Positions 32,246 to 41,044 of a stretch of 53,721 nucleotides of DNA are shown in pieces. Under the pieces are notes generated by a model that saw nothing but the letters and a program-made list of their open reading frames with translations, made no database searches and was not told the DNA's origin. The DNA is from Subtercola boreus (GTDB taxonomy: Bacteria > Actinomycetota > Actinomycetes > Actinomycetales > Microbacteriaceae). Every line of letters begins with the position of its first letter. Position 1 is the first letter of the stretch. The translations under genes and the position numbers were made by a program. The stretch spans positions 1-53,721 of the forward strand of contig NZ_NBXB01000013.1 in the NCBI RefSeq assembly GCF_003399635.1. Direction: 5' to 3'.

Positions 32246-33619
32246 TCAGACCGCCCGGATCACCCCGGGAGGCGTCTCCCCGAGGGCAGCCGCGGCGAGC
32301 AGTGCGGCAACCTCCTGCACGTCGTTCTGCACGAGACCTGCCGTCACCCTGACGTGCGCGCGCTGGCCGCCCCCGGGTTCCGTCGACGGCTGGAACGAGG
32401 TGCCCGCAGCCACCCGGATACCGCTCGCGGCCAACGACACCATGGCCCCCTTCTCGTCGCGCACCGGCAGCCAGAGGTTGATGCCGTCTGCCGAAGCGAC
32501 AGTGAGCCCGTGGTTCTCGAGTGCCGCAGCGAGAGCCTGCTGGCGTGCCCGGTAGGTGTCACGGGCCTCGGCGACCTGCGCCGCCGACTCCGGAGCGGTG
32601 AGCAGCTCGAACAGGATCACCTGCAGCATCCGCGAGGTCCAGCCCGGCCCGAGCATCCGTCGCGCGACGATACGGTCGATGAGCGCGGACGGACCCGCGA
32701 GGGCTCCGATCCGCAGGTCGGGGCCGTGGGACTTCGCATAGCTCCGGATGTGCAGCACCCGGTGCGGCAGCCACGAGCCGAGGCTGAGCGCGGGCGCAGA
32801 ACTGATCTCGGCCGAATGGTCGTCTTCGATGATCACCGGGTCTGTCAGGTGCGAATGCGCCCGCAGCACCCGCACGAGTTCCTCGGCGCGCCTCGGGGTC
32901 ATGGATGCGCCGGTCGGATTGTGGGCCCGCGGCTGCAGGATGATCGCGGCCGGGTTCGTGGCGAGGGCCCGGGCCAGGGCTTCCGGCCGCATGCCGTGTT
33001 CGTCGATGGCGACGGGTACCCGCTCCGCCCCGAACTGTTCGAGCAGGTCGAAGAACGGCGGGAACGAGGGGTCTTCGACGAGCACCCGGTCGCCGTAGCG
33101 CACCACCATCTCGAGCGAGCGGGAGACCGCATCGAGTGCGCCGTCGAGAATCGTCAGGCTTTCGGGTGAGTAGGGCCAGGATGCCCGGAGCTGGCGTTCG
33201 AGTTCTGGCAGCACCCGCTGGGTGAGGTAGCTCGACGTGTCGGCCCGAGCGGGTACGCGGGCCAGGGCCAAGCCGAGGGAGGGGAGGAGGGCCGGATCGG
33301 GTGTGCCTGAGGAGAGGTCGAGGCGGGCCTCGACGTGAGTGCCGGCGAGTTCGGCGAAGTGGGAGGGCATCCAGGGCGTGCCGGCCTTCAGCACGAAGCT
33401 GCCTGCGCGGCCCCGGGAGGTGATGAGGCCGACCCCGGCGAGGGCCTGCCAGGCGCTCGAGACGGTCGCCGGGCTCACCCCGAGAGCGCGTGCGAGATCA
33501 CGCACGGTGGGCAGCCGGTCGCCGGAGGCGATGCCGCCCGACCGTATCAATCGGGACACCGCCGCGGCGATGGCCTCGGGCGTCCTGTTCTCCACAGCCT
33601 CGACGATCTGGTCGATCAT
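32246..33619 (-). CDS. MocR (GntR/aminotransferase-like) regulator
   Basis: From ATG 33619 the protein has 457 residues: an N-terminal GntR winged helix (DRLPTVRDLARALGVSPATV then SSAWQALAGVGLI), a linker, and a fold-type I aminotransferase domain that binds PLP as a sensor (ILQPRAHNPTGASMT, IIEDDHSAEI, and the Schiff-base Lys in RSYAKSHGPDLRIGAL). AGAGGTG precedes the start. It is divergent from the pyrimidine-catabolic operon with 103 bases between, so it most likely controls that operon, perhaps sensing beta-alanine or another amino product through PLP. The track upstream of 33619 in this frame is not coding. Confidence 0.88.
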   Translation of the reverse strand: MIDQIVEAVENRTPEAIAAAVSRLIRSGGIASGDRLPTVRDLARALGVSPATVSSAWQALAGVGLITSRGRAGSFVLKAGTPWMPSHFAELAGTHVEARLDLSSGTPDPALLPSLGLALARVPARADTSSYLTQRVLPELERQLRASWPYSPESLTILDGALDAVSRSLEMVVRYGDRVLVEDPSFPPFFDLLEQFGAERVPVAIDEHGMRPEALARALATNPAAIILQPRAHNPTGASMTPRRAEELVRVLRAHSHLTDPVIIEDDHSAEISSAPALSLGSWLPHRVLHIRSYAKSHGPDLRIGALAGPSALIDRIVARRMLGPGWTSRMLQVILFELLTAPESAAQVAEARDTYRARQQALAAALENHGLTVASADGINLWLPVRDEKGAMVSLAASGIRVAAGTSFQPSTEPGGGQRAHVRVTAGLVQNDVQEVAALLAAAALGETPPGVIRAV

Positions 33620-33628
33620 CCACACCTC

Positions 33629-33657
33629 TTGACTTATTTTTACGCCTGCGTCACAGT
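33629..33657 (+). promoter_or_regulatory. Promoter of the pyrimidine-catabolic operon
   Basis: TTGACT (33629-33634), 17 bases, CACAGT (33652-33657), a near TANNNT box. Transcription would start near 33664, inside the operator. Confidence 0.45.
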
Positions 33658-33682
33658 CTGAAACACGAGAGAAATGTTCAGA
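33657..33682. promoter_or_regulatory. Operator-like inverted repeat
   Basis: TCTGAAACA-N9-TGTTCAGA is a nearly perfect inverted repeat (one extra base in the left arm). It lies between the divergent MocR gene and the amidohydrolase gene. Its left part, TCTGAAACAC, recurs exactly at 48171-48180 upstream of the ureide aminotransferase gene. Confidence 0.6.
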
Positions 33683-33722
33683 ACCAATAATAACAAAACG
33701 GGCTTCGAGAGGAATTGCACCA

Positions 33723-34571
33723 ATGACGGTTGTACGCGCAGCGATCACGCAGACGACCTGGACAGGCGACAAGGAGTCGATGATCCAGAAGCACGAGCAG
33801 TTCGCGCGGGATGCGGCGGCTGACGGTGCCCAGATCATCTGCTTCCAGGAGCTGTTCTACGGCCCCTACTTCGGAATCACCGAAGACAAGAAGTACTACC
33901 GCTACGCCGAGCCCGCCGACGGGCCGATCGTGCAACGGTTCGCCGCGCTCGCCAAGGAGCTGAACCTCGTCATCATCCTGCCGATCTACGAGGAGGACAT
34001 CACGGGTGTGTACTACAACACCGCGGTGATCGTCGAATCTGACGGCACGATCCTCGGCAAGTACCGCAAACACCACATCCCGCACGTCGACCGGTTCTTC
34101 GAGAAGTTCTACTTCCGCCCGGGCAACATGGGCTACCCCGTCTTCGACACCTCTGTCGGCAAGATCGGCCTGTACATCTGCTATGACCGGCACTTCCCCG
34201 AGGGGTGGCGGGAACTCGGGCTGAACGGCGCGCACATGGTCTTCAACCCGAACGCCACCAAGCCGGGGCTGTCGAACCGTCTCTGGGAGGTCGAGGGGCC
34301 GGCCGCTGCGGTCGCGAACGGTTACTTCGTGATGCAGCCCAACCGGGTGGGCCGCGAAGACAACGAGTACGGCGAACTCGCCGTCGACTTCTACGGCACC
34401 AGCCAGGTGATCGACCCGCGCGGAAACTTCGTGGGCGAACGCGGATCCGGTACCGACGAAGAGATCCTGATCCGCGACCTCGATCTCGACCTGGTGCGTG
34501 AGATGCGCGACGACTGGCAGTTCTATCGCGACCGCCGGCCCGAGTCGTACACCTCGATCCCCAAGCCGTAG
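33723..34571 (+). CDS. Beta-ureidopropionase-like carbon-nitrogen hydrolase
   Basis: This nitrilase-superfamily enzyme probably hydrolyses N-carbamoyl-beta-alanine to beta-alanine, CO2 and ammonia, the last ring-opening product of uracil breakdown. In 282 residues the triad is Glu43 (CFQELFYG), Lys116 (YRKHHIPH) and Cys153 (LYICYDRHFPEG). Segments EKFYFRPGNMGYPVF and NRVGRED fit beta-ureidopropionase-type members. GAGAGGAA precedes the ATG. It is the first gene of the operon and is followed by the dihydropyrimidinase that makes its substrate. Other N-carbamoyl amino acids are possible. Confidence 0.85.
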   Translation: MTVVRAAITQTTWTGDKESMIQKHEQFARDAAADGAQIICFQELFYGPYFGITEDKKYYRYAEPADGPIVQRFAALAKELNLVIILPIYEEDITGVYYNTAVIVESDGTILGKYRKHHIPHVDRFFEKFYFRPGNMGYPVFDTSVGKIGLYICYDRHFPEGWRELGLNGAHMVFNPNATKPGLSNRLWEVEGPAAAVANGYFVMQPNRVGREDNEYGELAVDFYGTSQVIDPRGNFVGERGSGTDEEILIRDLDLDLVREMRDDWQFYRDRRPESYTSIPKP

Positions 34572-34598
34572 GTTGTTCGAAACGAGGGAGTTGAACCG

Positions 34599-36038
34599 AT
34601 GAAGACACTCATTTCCAATGGCACCGTGGTGAACGCGACGGGTGTCGCCACCGCCGACGTGCTGATCGACGGCGAGACGATCGCGGCCGTGCTGGCGCCC
34701 GGATCGGCCCTGCTCGGGTTCGACGTCGCGGCCAACGTCGACCGGGTGATCGACGCGCGCGGCAAGTACGTCATCCCGGGCGGGATCGACGCACACACGC
34801 ACATGGAGATGCCGTTCGGCGGCACCTTCGCGAGCGACACCTTCGAGACCGGCACCCGTGCGGCGGCGTGGGGCGGCACCACCTCGATCGTCGACTTCGT
34901 CGTGCAGTACGCGGGCGAGAACATCCTCGACCAGTACCAGGCGTGGCACCAGAAGGCCGCGGGAAACTGCGCCATCGACTACGGCTTCCACCAGATCCTC
35001 TCGGACGTGCAGGACTCCTCGCTCACGGCGATGGATGAACTGCTGAACGAAGGCGTCAGCTCGTTCAAGCTCTTCATGGCCTACAAGGGCGTCTTCCTGA
35101 GTGACGACGGCCAGATCGTCAAGGCGATGCAGCGCGCCAGCGAGAACGGTGCGCTGATGATGATGCATGCCGAGAACGGCAGCGTCATCGACCTGCTCGT
35201 GCAGCAGGCTGTGGCCCGCGGCGACACGTCCCCGTACTTCCATGGCACCACGCGTCCCTGGCAGGCCGAGGAGGAGGCCACCCACCGCGCGATCATGCTC
35301 GCGAACCTCACCGGTGCGCCGCTGTACATCGTGCACGTGAGCGCGAAGCAGGCCGTCGAACAGATCGCCATCGCCCGCGATCGCGGCCAGAACGTGTTCG
35401 CGGAGACCTGCCCGCAGTACCTCTACCTCTCGCTCGAAGAGCAGCTCGGGGCATCCAGTGCCGAATGGGGCGACTTCGAGGGTGCGAAGTGGGTCTGTTC
35501 CACCCCGTTGCGCTCGCGGGCAGAAGGTCACCAGCACCACATGTGGCAGGGGCTCCGCACGAACGACCTGCAGGTCATCTCCACCGACCACTGCCCGTTC
35601 TGCATGAAGGGCCAGAAGGACTTAGGGGTAGGCGACTTTTCGAAGATCCCGAACGGCATCGGTTCGGTCGAACACCGCATGGACCTGATCTACCAGGGTG
35701 TCGTGATGGGCGAGATCAGCCTGCCGCGCTGGGTCGAGCTCACGTCGACCACGCCCGCCCGCATGTTCGGCATGTACGGCAAGAAGGGTGTGATCCAGCC
35801 CGGAGCCGACGGAGACGTGGTGATCTACGACCCGAACGGCCACACCTCGATCGGCGTGGGTGAGGGCCGCTCGCACCACATGAACATGGACTACTCGGCC
35901 TGGGAGGGCTACGAGATCGACGGCCACGTCGACACCGTCATCTCCCGCGGCAAGGTCATCGTCGACGACAACGAATACCTCGGCACCAAGGGCGACGGCA
36001 AGTATTTCAAGCGCGGCCTTTCGCAGTATCTGATCTAG
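34599..36038 (+). CDS. hydA: Dihydropyrimidinase
   Basis: This is a cyclic amidohydrolase of 479 residues that opens dihydrouracil or dihydrothymine to the N-carbamoyl amino acid. Metal ligands: His66 and His68 in GGIDAHTHMEMPFGG, the carbamylated Lys157 in SSFKLFMAYKG, His in IVHVSAKQA, and Asp in ISTDHCPF. GTRAAAWGGTTSIVDFVVQY is typical of the hydantoinase group. GAGGGAG precedes the ATG. Allantoinase activity is an alternative, since the window also carries ureide genes, but the neighbours favour pyrimidines. Confidence 0.92.
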   Translation: MKTLISNGTVVNATGVATADVLIDGETIAAVLAPGSALLGFDVAANVDRVIDARGKYVIPGGIDAHTHMEMPFGGTFASDTFETGTRAAAWGGTTSIVDFVVQYAGENILDQYQAWHQKAAGNCAIDYGFHQILSDVQDSSLTAMDELLNEGVSSFKLFMAYKGVFLSDDGQIVKAMQRASENGALMMMHAENGSVIDLLVQQAVARGDTSPYFHGTTRPWQAEEEATHRAIMLANLTGAPLYIVHVSAKQAVEQIAIARDRGQNVFAETCPQYLYLSLEEQLGASSAEWGDFEGAKWVCSTPLRSRAEGHQHHMWQGLRTNDLQVISTDHCPFCMKGQKDLGVGDFSKIPNGIGSVEHRMDLIYQGVVMGEISLPRWVELTSTTPARMFGMYGKKGVIQPGADGDVVIYDPNGHTSIGVGEGRSHHMNMDYSAWEGYEIDGHVDTVISRGKVIVDDNEYLGTKGDGKYFKRGLSQYLI

Positions 36039-36047
36039 CCATATTCT

Positions 36048-36074
36048 GCGCAGCCGGTCCCCGCCCGGCTGCGC
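36048..36074 (+). other. Intercistronic hairpin between hydA and the F420-type enzyme gene
   Basis: Perfect 10-bp arms GCGCAGCCGG / CCGGCTGCGC with a 7-base loop. There is no T-run, so it may protect or partly attenuate the mRNA rather than end it. Confidence 0.6.
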
Positions 36075-36114
36075 GTACGACACTCGGCCCCACCTCCTCG
36101 ACAGAAAGCACCAC

Positions 36115-37131
36115 ATGGAATTCGGAGCAGTTCTCCAGACCCACCCGCCGGCGTCGCGCACCCTCGCGCTCGCGAAACTCGCCGAGCAGCACGGATTCGA
36201 CTACGCGTGGACGTTCGACTCCCACCTGCTCTGGCAGGAGCCGTACGTCATCTACAGCCAGATCCTGAACGAGACGCACCGCATCAAGGTCGGCCCGATG
36301 GTGACGAACCCGGCGACCCGCGACTGGACGGTGACGGCATCCATCTTCGCGACCCTCAACGAGATGTACGGCAACCGCACCATCTGCGGCATCGGCCGGG
36401 GCGACTCAGCGGTGCGCACCACGAACGGTGCCCCGACGACGCTGAAGACCCTGCGGGAGTCGATCCACGTGATCCGGGAGCTGGCGAACAGCCGCTCAGT
36501 GGAGTACAACGGCGCGACCGTGCAGTTCCCCTGGAGCCGTGGCTCCGAACTCGAGGTCTGGGTGGCGGCCTACGGCCCGCTCGCGCTGAAGCTCACCGGG
36601 GAGGTCGGTGACGGCTTCATCCTGCAGCTCGCCGACGTCGACATCGCCGAATGGATGATCAAGACCGTCCGGAATGCGGCCGAGAAGGCCGGGCGTGACC
36701 CGATGTCCATCAAGTTCTGCGTGGCGGCGCCGATGTACGTCGGCGACGACTGGGAGCACATGCGTGACCAGTGCCGGTGGTTCGGAGGCATGGTCGGCAA
36801 CCACGTGGCCGACATCGTGTCGAAGTACGGCACCGATTCGAACGTGCCGAAAGCGCTCACCGACTACATCGAAGCGCGCCAGGGCTACGACTACAACCAG
36901 CACGGCCTCGCCGGCAATGAGCACGCGAACTTCGTTCCCGACGAGATCGTCGACCGCTTCTGCCTGCTCGGCACGGCCGACCAGCACATCGAGAAGCTCA
37001 AGGCGCTGAAGGAGCTCGGCGTCGACCAGTTCGCGGGCTACCTCCAGCACGACAACAAAGAGGAGACCCTGCGGGTCTACGGCGAAGCCGTCATCCCGGC
37101 GATGCGAGAGCACATCACGGCGACCGCATGA
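36115..37131 (+). CDS. TIGR03842-like LLM class F420-dependent oxidoreductase
   Basis: This 338-residue luciferase-like TIM barrel starts MEFGAVLQTHPPASRTLALA. It shows HGFDYAWTFDSHLLWQEPYV, HRIKVGPMVTNPATRDWTVT and YGNRTICGIGRGDSAVRTTN, a pattern fitting the group named TIGR03842. Its place between dihydropyrimidinase and the importer, with no classical dihydropyrimidine dehydrogenase in the cluster, suggests it performs the redox step on the pyrimidine ring using reduced F420. That role is inference. The next gene overlaps its stop by four bases. Confidence 0.85.
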   Translation: MEFGAVLQTHPPASRTLALAKLAEQHGFDYAWTFDSHLLWQEPYVIYSQILNETHRIKVGPMVTNPATRDWTVTASIFATLNEMYGNRTICGIGRGDSAVRTTNGAPTTLKTLRESIHVIRELANSRSVEYNGATVQFPWSRGSELEVWVAAYGPLALKLTGEVGDGFILQLADVDIAEWMIKTVRNAAEKAGRDPMSIKFCVAAPMYVGDDWEHMRDQCRWFGGMVGNHVADIVSKYGTDSNVPKALTDYIEARQGYDYNQHGLAGNEHANFVPDEIVDRFCLLGTADQHIEKLKALKELGVDQFAGYLQHDNKEETLRVYGEAVIPAMREHITATA

Positions 37132-38027
37132 CGATGACAACGGGAGCGGGCCTGGCGCGCCGTCGCTGGAGCGCCCTGCTCTGGGGCCTGCTCGGCGTGG
37201 TGCTGCTCGCGGTCCTCTGGGAGGGCTACAAGGCGATCGGCCCGCCGACCGGCGTGGTGCTGTTCGACACGAGCATCCTGCCGAAGACCGACGACCGCTC
37301 CATGCCGCACCTCGTCGACATGCTGTCCCGGGCGATCGAGCCGGTGAACACGTCCGCAGGATCCCCGCCGGTCTGGGTGGCGGTCATCGGCGCGGCGCTC
37401 ACCAGCCTCGGCGTCGCCGCAGTGGGCTGGGCGATCGGGTCGGTGGTCGGCTTCCTCATCGCGCTCCTCATGCAGCGCCTGCAGGTCGCCGAGCGCGCCG
37501 TGCTGCCCTGGCTCATCCTCAGCCAGACCGTGCCGCTCATCGCTCTCGCTCCGGTGATCGTCGCCTGGGGTGGCAAGATCCAGATCGGTGCCTTCTCCTG
37601 GGATCGCTGGATGTCCGTGGCCGTCATCGCCTCGTACCTGGCGTTCTTCCCGGTGGCCGTCGGTGCACTCCGCGGGCTGCAGTCGCCCGACACGATCCAT
37701 GTCGAACTGATGCGAACGTACAACGCGGGCTGGTTCCGCACGCTGCTGAAGCTCCGGCTGCCCGCCAGCGTTCCCTACCTGCTTCCCGCCCTCCGGCTGG
37801 GGGCCGCGAGCGCCATCGTCGGCACGGTGGTGGCAGAGGTCTCGACCGGCTACAAGGGTGGCATCGGTCGCATGATCATCGAGTTCGCACAGTCGGGCAC
37901 CTCCGACCCGGCCAAGGCCTACGCGCCGATCGCCGGCGCAGTAGTGCTCGGGCTGGTCTCGGCGGGAATCGTCGCGCTGATCGGCCTCACCCTCAAGCGT
38001 TTCAACCGACAGGAGGCGGCCTCATGA
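37128..38027 (+). CDS. ABC transporter permease (pyrimidine/NMT1-type importer)
   Basis: This 299-residue membrane protein belongs to the SsuC/TauC/ThiX-like permeases. Seen: an N-terminal helix (ALLWGLLGVVLLAVLWEGY), a long outside segment, then helices such as VAVIGAALTSLGVAAVGWAI. The cytoplasmic EAA-type loop reads MRTYNAGWFRTLLKLRLPAS. It overlaps the oxidoreductase stop (ATGA) and the ATPase start (ATGA). With the second permease (38866) it should form a heterodimer. Confidence 0.9.
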   Translation: MTMTTGAGLARRRWSALLWGLLGVVLLAVLWEGYKAIGPPTGVVLFDTSILPKTDDRSMPHLVDMLSRAIEPVNTSAGSPPVWVAVIGAALTSLGVAAVGWAIGSVVGFLIALLMQRLQVAERAVLPWLILSQTVPLIALAPVIVAWGGKIQIGAFSWDRWMSVAVIASYLAFFPVAVGALRGLQSPDTIHVELMRTYNAGWFRTLLKLRLPASVPYLLPALRLGAASAIVGTVVAEVSTGYKGGIGRMIIEFAQSGTSDPAKAYAPIAGAVVLGLVSAGIVALIGLTLKRFNRQEAAS

Positions 38028-38869
38028 CCGATACTGCCCGCACCACCGCTCCCACACCCTCCGAGGTGCTTCCGGCCATCTCCGTGCGTTCGGCCGGCAA
38101 GATCTTCACGGTGGCGAAGGGTGCCGAGGTTCAGGCGCTCACCGGCATCGACCTGACCGTCGCCCCGGGCGAGTTCGTCTCCCTCATCGGCCCCTCGGGC
38201 TGTGGCAAGAGCACCCTTCTCCGTCTGATCGCCGACCTCGACTCCGCCACCAGCGGCGAGATCCTCGTGTTCGGCAAGACTGCCCGGCAGGCCAGGCTCG
38301 ACCAGGAGTACGGCATCGCCTTCCAGAGCGCGGGGCTCCTGCCGTGGCGATCTGTGCAGGCGAACATCGAGCTGCCGCTCGAACTGCACGGCGTGGGCAA
38401 GGCCGAGCGCGCCGCGCGAGCCGAAGAACTGATCGAACTCGTCGGGCTCACAGACTTCCGGAGCCGCTTCCCCGACCAGCTCTCCGGCGGCATGCAGCAA
38501 CGGGTGGCCATTGCCCGCTCGCTCGCCGAGAGGCCGAAACTGCTGCTGATGGACGAACCGTTCGGCGCCCTCGACGAGATGACCCGCGAGCGCATGCAGC
38601 AGGAGCTCGTGCGCATCTGCTCGGAGACGGGCGCCGCTGTGGTCTTCGTCACGCACTCGATCCCCGAGGCCGTGTTCCTCTCCGACCGGGTCGTCGTGAT
38701 GTCGCCGCGGCCGGGCCGCATCGTCGACATCGTGTCGGTGGATCTCGGTCCGGGTACCTCCCGCAGCGACTCCCTCCGCGAGAACCCGGCGTTCTTCGCC
38801 GGGGTGACCGCCGTGCGGGAAGCGCTCCACGGATCACCCGTCGCCCCCCTCGGAGCGGATCTCCGATGA
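38024..38869 (+). CDS. ABC transporter ATP-binding protein
   Basis: This is the energy-coupling ATPase of the importer, 281 residues. Walker A GPSGCGKST begins at residue 57, the Q-loop is in FQSAGLLPW (Gln101), the signature LSGGMQQR spans 153-160 and Walker B LLLMDEP begins near 173, followed by the H-loop VTHSIPEA. It is of the SsuB/TauB/ThiZ type. Four-base overlaps with both permease genes ensure balanced translation. Confidence 0.95.
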   Translation: MTDTARTTAPTPSEVLPAISVRSAGKIFTVAKGAEVQALTGIDLTVAPGEFVSLIGPSGCGKSTLLRLIADLDSATSGEILVFGKTARQARLDQEYGIAFQSAGLLPWRSVQANIELPLELHGVGKAERAARAEELIELVGLTDFRSRFPDQLSGGMQQRVAIARSLAERPKLLLMDEPFGALDEMTRERMQQELVRICSETGAAVVFVTHSIPEAVFLSDRVVVMSPRPGRIVDIVSVDLGPGTSRSDSLRENPAFFAGVTAVREALHGSPVAPLGADLR

Positions 38870-39699
38870 CGACCACCGTCTCCGCCGCTGCCATGGTCAC
38901 CGATCCGTCTGCCGGCGGAGCGAGCGCCGGCCGAGGGGCCGCAGGGCGATCCGTCGCGCGCTCGGTGCTTCCCCCTGTCGTTCTCGGGGTGGCCTTCCTG
39001 CTCGTCTGGCAGCTCGCCGTGGTCGCCTTCGACATCAAGCCCTACCTGCTGCCGAGCCCGACCGACATCGTCGGCCAGATCGTCGTCGTCTTCCCGTTGC
39101 TCTGGTCCTCCCTGCTCGCAACCGGCCTGAATGCGCTGATCGGGCTCGTGCTCGGCGGTGTCCTCGCCGTCGTGCTCGCCCTTCTCGCCTCGCGGGTCAC
39201 GATCTTCGACCGGATGATCGTGCCGATCGTCGCGGCCGTCGCCGTCGTTCCGATCGTCGCTCTCGCGCCCATCCTGAACACGATGTTCGGTTCGACCTCC
39301 GACACGCCCCGGCGGGTCGTCGTGCTGATCGTCGTCTTCGCGCCGATCTTCATCAACACACTCCGCGGCCTCCGCCAGGTGCGGCCGGTGCATCGTGACC
39401 TGATGCGGGCCTACGCCGCCTCGAACTGGCAGCTCACCCGTACCGTCACGCTCCCGGGGGCCGTTCCGTTCATCTTCACCGGTCTCCGCATCGCGGCGCC
39501 GCTAGCCGTGATCTCTGCCATCGTCGCGGAGTACTTCGGCGGGCTGCAGAACGGTCTCGGTTCCCGCATCACCTCCGCCGCGGCGAACAGCGCCTACCCC
39601 CGGGCCTGGGCCTACGTGTTCGGCGCGATCATCCTGGGCCTCGTCTTCTACGGCGTCACCCTGCTGCTCGAACGGCTCGCGAGCCGCCGCCGGGCCTGA
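38866..39699 (+). CDS. Second ABC transporter permease
   Basis: From ATG 38866 the product has 277 residues. It has a 40-residue cytoplasmic N-terminus rich in Ala/Gly and about six helices (VVLGVAFLLVWQLAVVAF first). Its EAA loop is RAYAASNWQLTRTVTLPGAV. It differs clearly from the first permease, so the channel is a heterodimer. It is followed by 92 bases of C-rich sequence with imperfect GTTCCACC.GCACCACC repeats, then the binding-protein gene. Confidence 0.9.
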   Translation: MTTTVSAAAMVTDPSAGGASAGRGAAGRSVARSVLPPVVLGVAFLLVWQLAVVAFDIKPYLLPSPTDIVGQIVVVFPLLWSSLLATGLNALIGLVLGGVLAVVLALLASRVTIFDRMIVPIVAAVAVVPIVALAPILNTMFGSTSDTPRRVVVLIVVFAPIFINTLRGLRQVRPVHRDLMRAYAASNWQLTRTVTLPGAVPFIFTGLRIAAPLAVISAIVAEYFGGLQNGLGSRITSAAANSAYPRAWAYVFGAIILGLVFYGVTLLLERLASRRRA

Positions 39700-39791
39700 G
39701 AACGTTCCACCCGCACCACCGTTCCACCTGCACCACCCCCGCATCACCTTCACCGCACCACCCGTCCAGCACACAGATCAACGGAGGAAAG

Positions 39792-40946
39792 ATGAAGCAC
39801 AGCAGACGCATCACCCTCGGCGCGGCAGCCATCGCCGCGTCGGCAGCCCTCATCCTGAGCGGATGCTCGAGCTCATCGGGCACCGGCGACACTGCCAGCT
39901 CGAGCGGGGGAGCCCTGACCCCCGTGAAGCTGCAGTTGCAGTGGTTCACGCAGGCGCAGTTCGCGGGCTACTACGCCGCCCTCGACCAGGGCTACTTCGC
40001 CGACGAGGGCCTCGACGTCACCATCGTCGAAGGCGGAACGGACATCGTTCCCCAGACCCAGCTGGCCGACGGCGCCGTGGACTACGCCGTCGCCTGGGTT
40101 CCGAAGGCGCTCGCATCGCGCGAGCAGGGCGCCGGCATCACCGATGTCGCCCAGATCCTTCAGAAGTCGGGCACCCTGCAGGTGTCGATGGCCGACAAGA
40201 ACATCACGACCGCCGCCGATCTCAAGGGCAAGACCGTCGGCAACTGGGGCTACGGCAACGAGTTCGAGATGTTCGCCGGCATCACCAAGGCGGGTCTCGA
40301 TCCCGCGACCGACGTCAAACTCGTTCAGCAGGCGTTCGACGAGTCGGGCCTCCTCGACGGGTCGATCGACGCCGCGCAGGCCGAGACCTACAACGAGTAC
40401 GCGCAGATCCTCGAGACCATGAACCCGGCGACCGGCAAGCTGTACCAGCCGAGCGACCTCAACGTGATCGACTGGAACACCGAGGGCACCGCAATGCTCC
40501 AGGATGCGATCTGGGCGAACACCGAGAAGCTCAACAGCGACCAGGCCTACCAGGACCAGACCGTGAAGTTCCTCACGGCCGCGCTCAAAGGCTGGATCTA
40601 CGCCCGTGACAACCCCGAGAAGGCTTCTGCCATCGTCGTGGCCAAGGGATCGCAGCTCGGCGCGAGCCACCAGCTCTGGCAGACCAATGAGATCAACAAG
40701 CTCATCTGGCCGTCGGCAGCCGGCGTCGGAATCATCGATGACGCCTCCTGGAAGCAGACCGTCGACGTCGCCATGACGGCCAAGAACCTCGAAGGCACCA
40801 CCGTCATCACGAAGGCGCCCGACTCCGACGCGTACACGAACACCTACGTGCAGAAGGCGCTCGACGCGCTGAAGGCAGAGGGCGTCGACGTCACGGGCAC
40901 CTCCTACAAGCCCATCACCGTCACCCTCACCGAGGGCGGCAAATAA
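39792..40946 (+). CDS. NMT1/THI5-like substrate-binding lipoprotein
   Basis: The 384-residue protein has a lipoprotein signal (KHSRRITLGAAAIAASAAL to LSGC, lipidated Cys25) and an NMT1/ThiY-like domain. The opening LQLQWFTQAQFAGYYAALDQ followed by GYF is the hallmark of binding proteins for pyrimidine or thiamine-precursor ligands. LADGAVDYAVAWVPKAL and GKTVGNWGYGNEFEMFAGI continue it. GGAGGAAAG precedes the ATG. By context it would capture a pyrimidine or dihydropyrimidine. No TPP riboswitch is seen, arguing against a thiamine role. Confidence 0.9.
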   Translation: MKHSRRITLGAAAIAASAALILSGCSSSSGTGDTASSSGGALTPVKLQLQWFTQAQFAGYYAALDQGYFADEGLDVTIVEGGTDIVPQTQLADGAVDYAVAWVPKALASREQGAGITDVAQILQKSGTLQVSMADKNITTAADLKGKTVGNWGYGNEFEMFAGITKAGLDPATDVKLVQQAFDESGLLDGSIDAAQAETYNEYAQILETMNPATGKLYQPSDLNVIDWNTEGTAMLQDAIWANTEKLNSDQAYQDQTVKFLTAALKGWIYARDNPEKASAIVVAKGSQLGASHQLWQTNEINKLIWPSAAGVGIIDDASWKQTVDVAMTAKNLEGTTVITKAPDSDAYTNTYVQKALDALKAEGVDVTGTSYKPITVTLTEGGK

Positions 40947-40964
40947 GAATCCGCACCACCCCGG

Positions 40965-41014
40965 GCCGGGCATCCGTCGTCGCCCTCACAAGCGGCAGGC
41001 ACCGGATGCCCGGC
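40965..41014 (+). other. Intercistronic inverted repeat before the transaminase gene
   Basis: Perfect 12-bp arms GCCGGGCATCCG / CGGATGCCCGGC with a 26-base loop lie between the binding-protein gene and the aminotransferase. It may set relative expression within the operon. The arms contain the GCATCC hexamer that is common across this window. Confidence 0.6.
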
Positions 41015-41044
41015 TCACCACTCGACACGAAGAAGGCACCACTC

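Noticed and set aside
39690-39791. TPP riboswitch ahead of the NMT1-type binding protein
   Set aside because: CTGAGA occurs at the permease stop, but the rest of the thi-box and its pairing arms are absent.
39700-39791. C-rich spacer with GTTCCACC-like repeats
   Set aside because: Two imperfect copies of a short unit in a C/A-rich spacer; too weak for an operator call.
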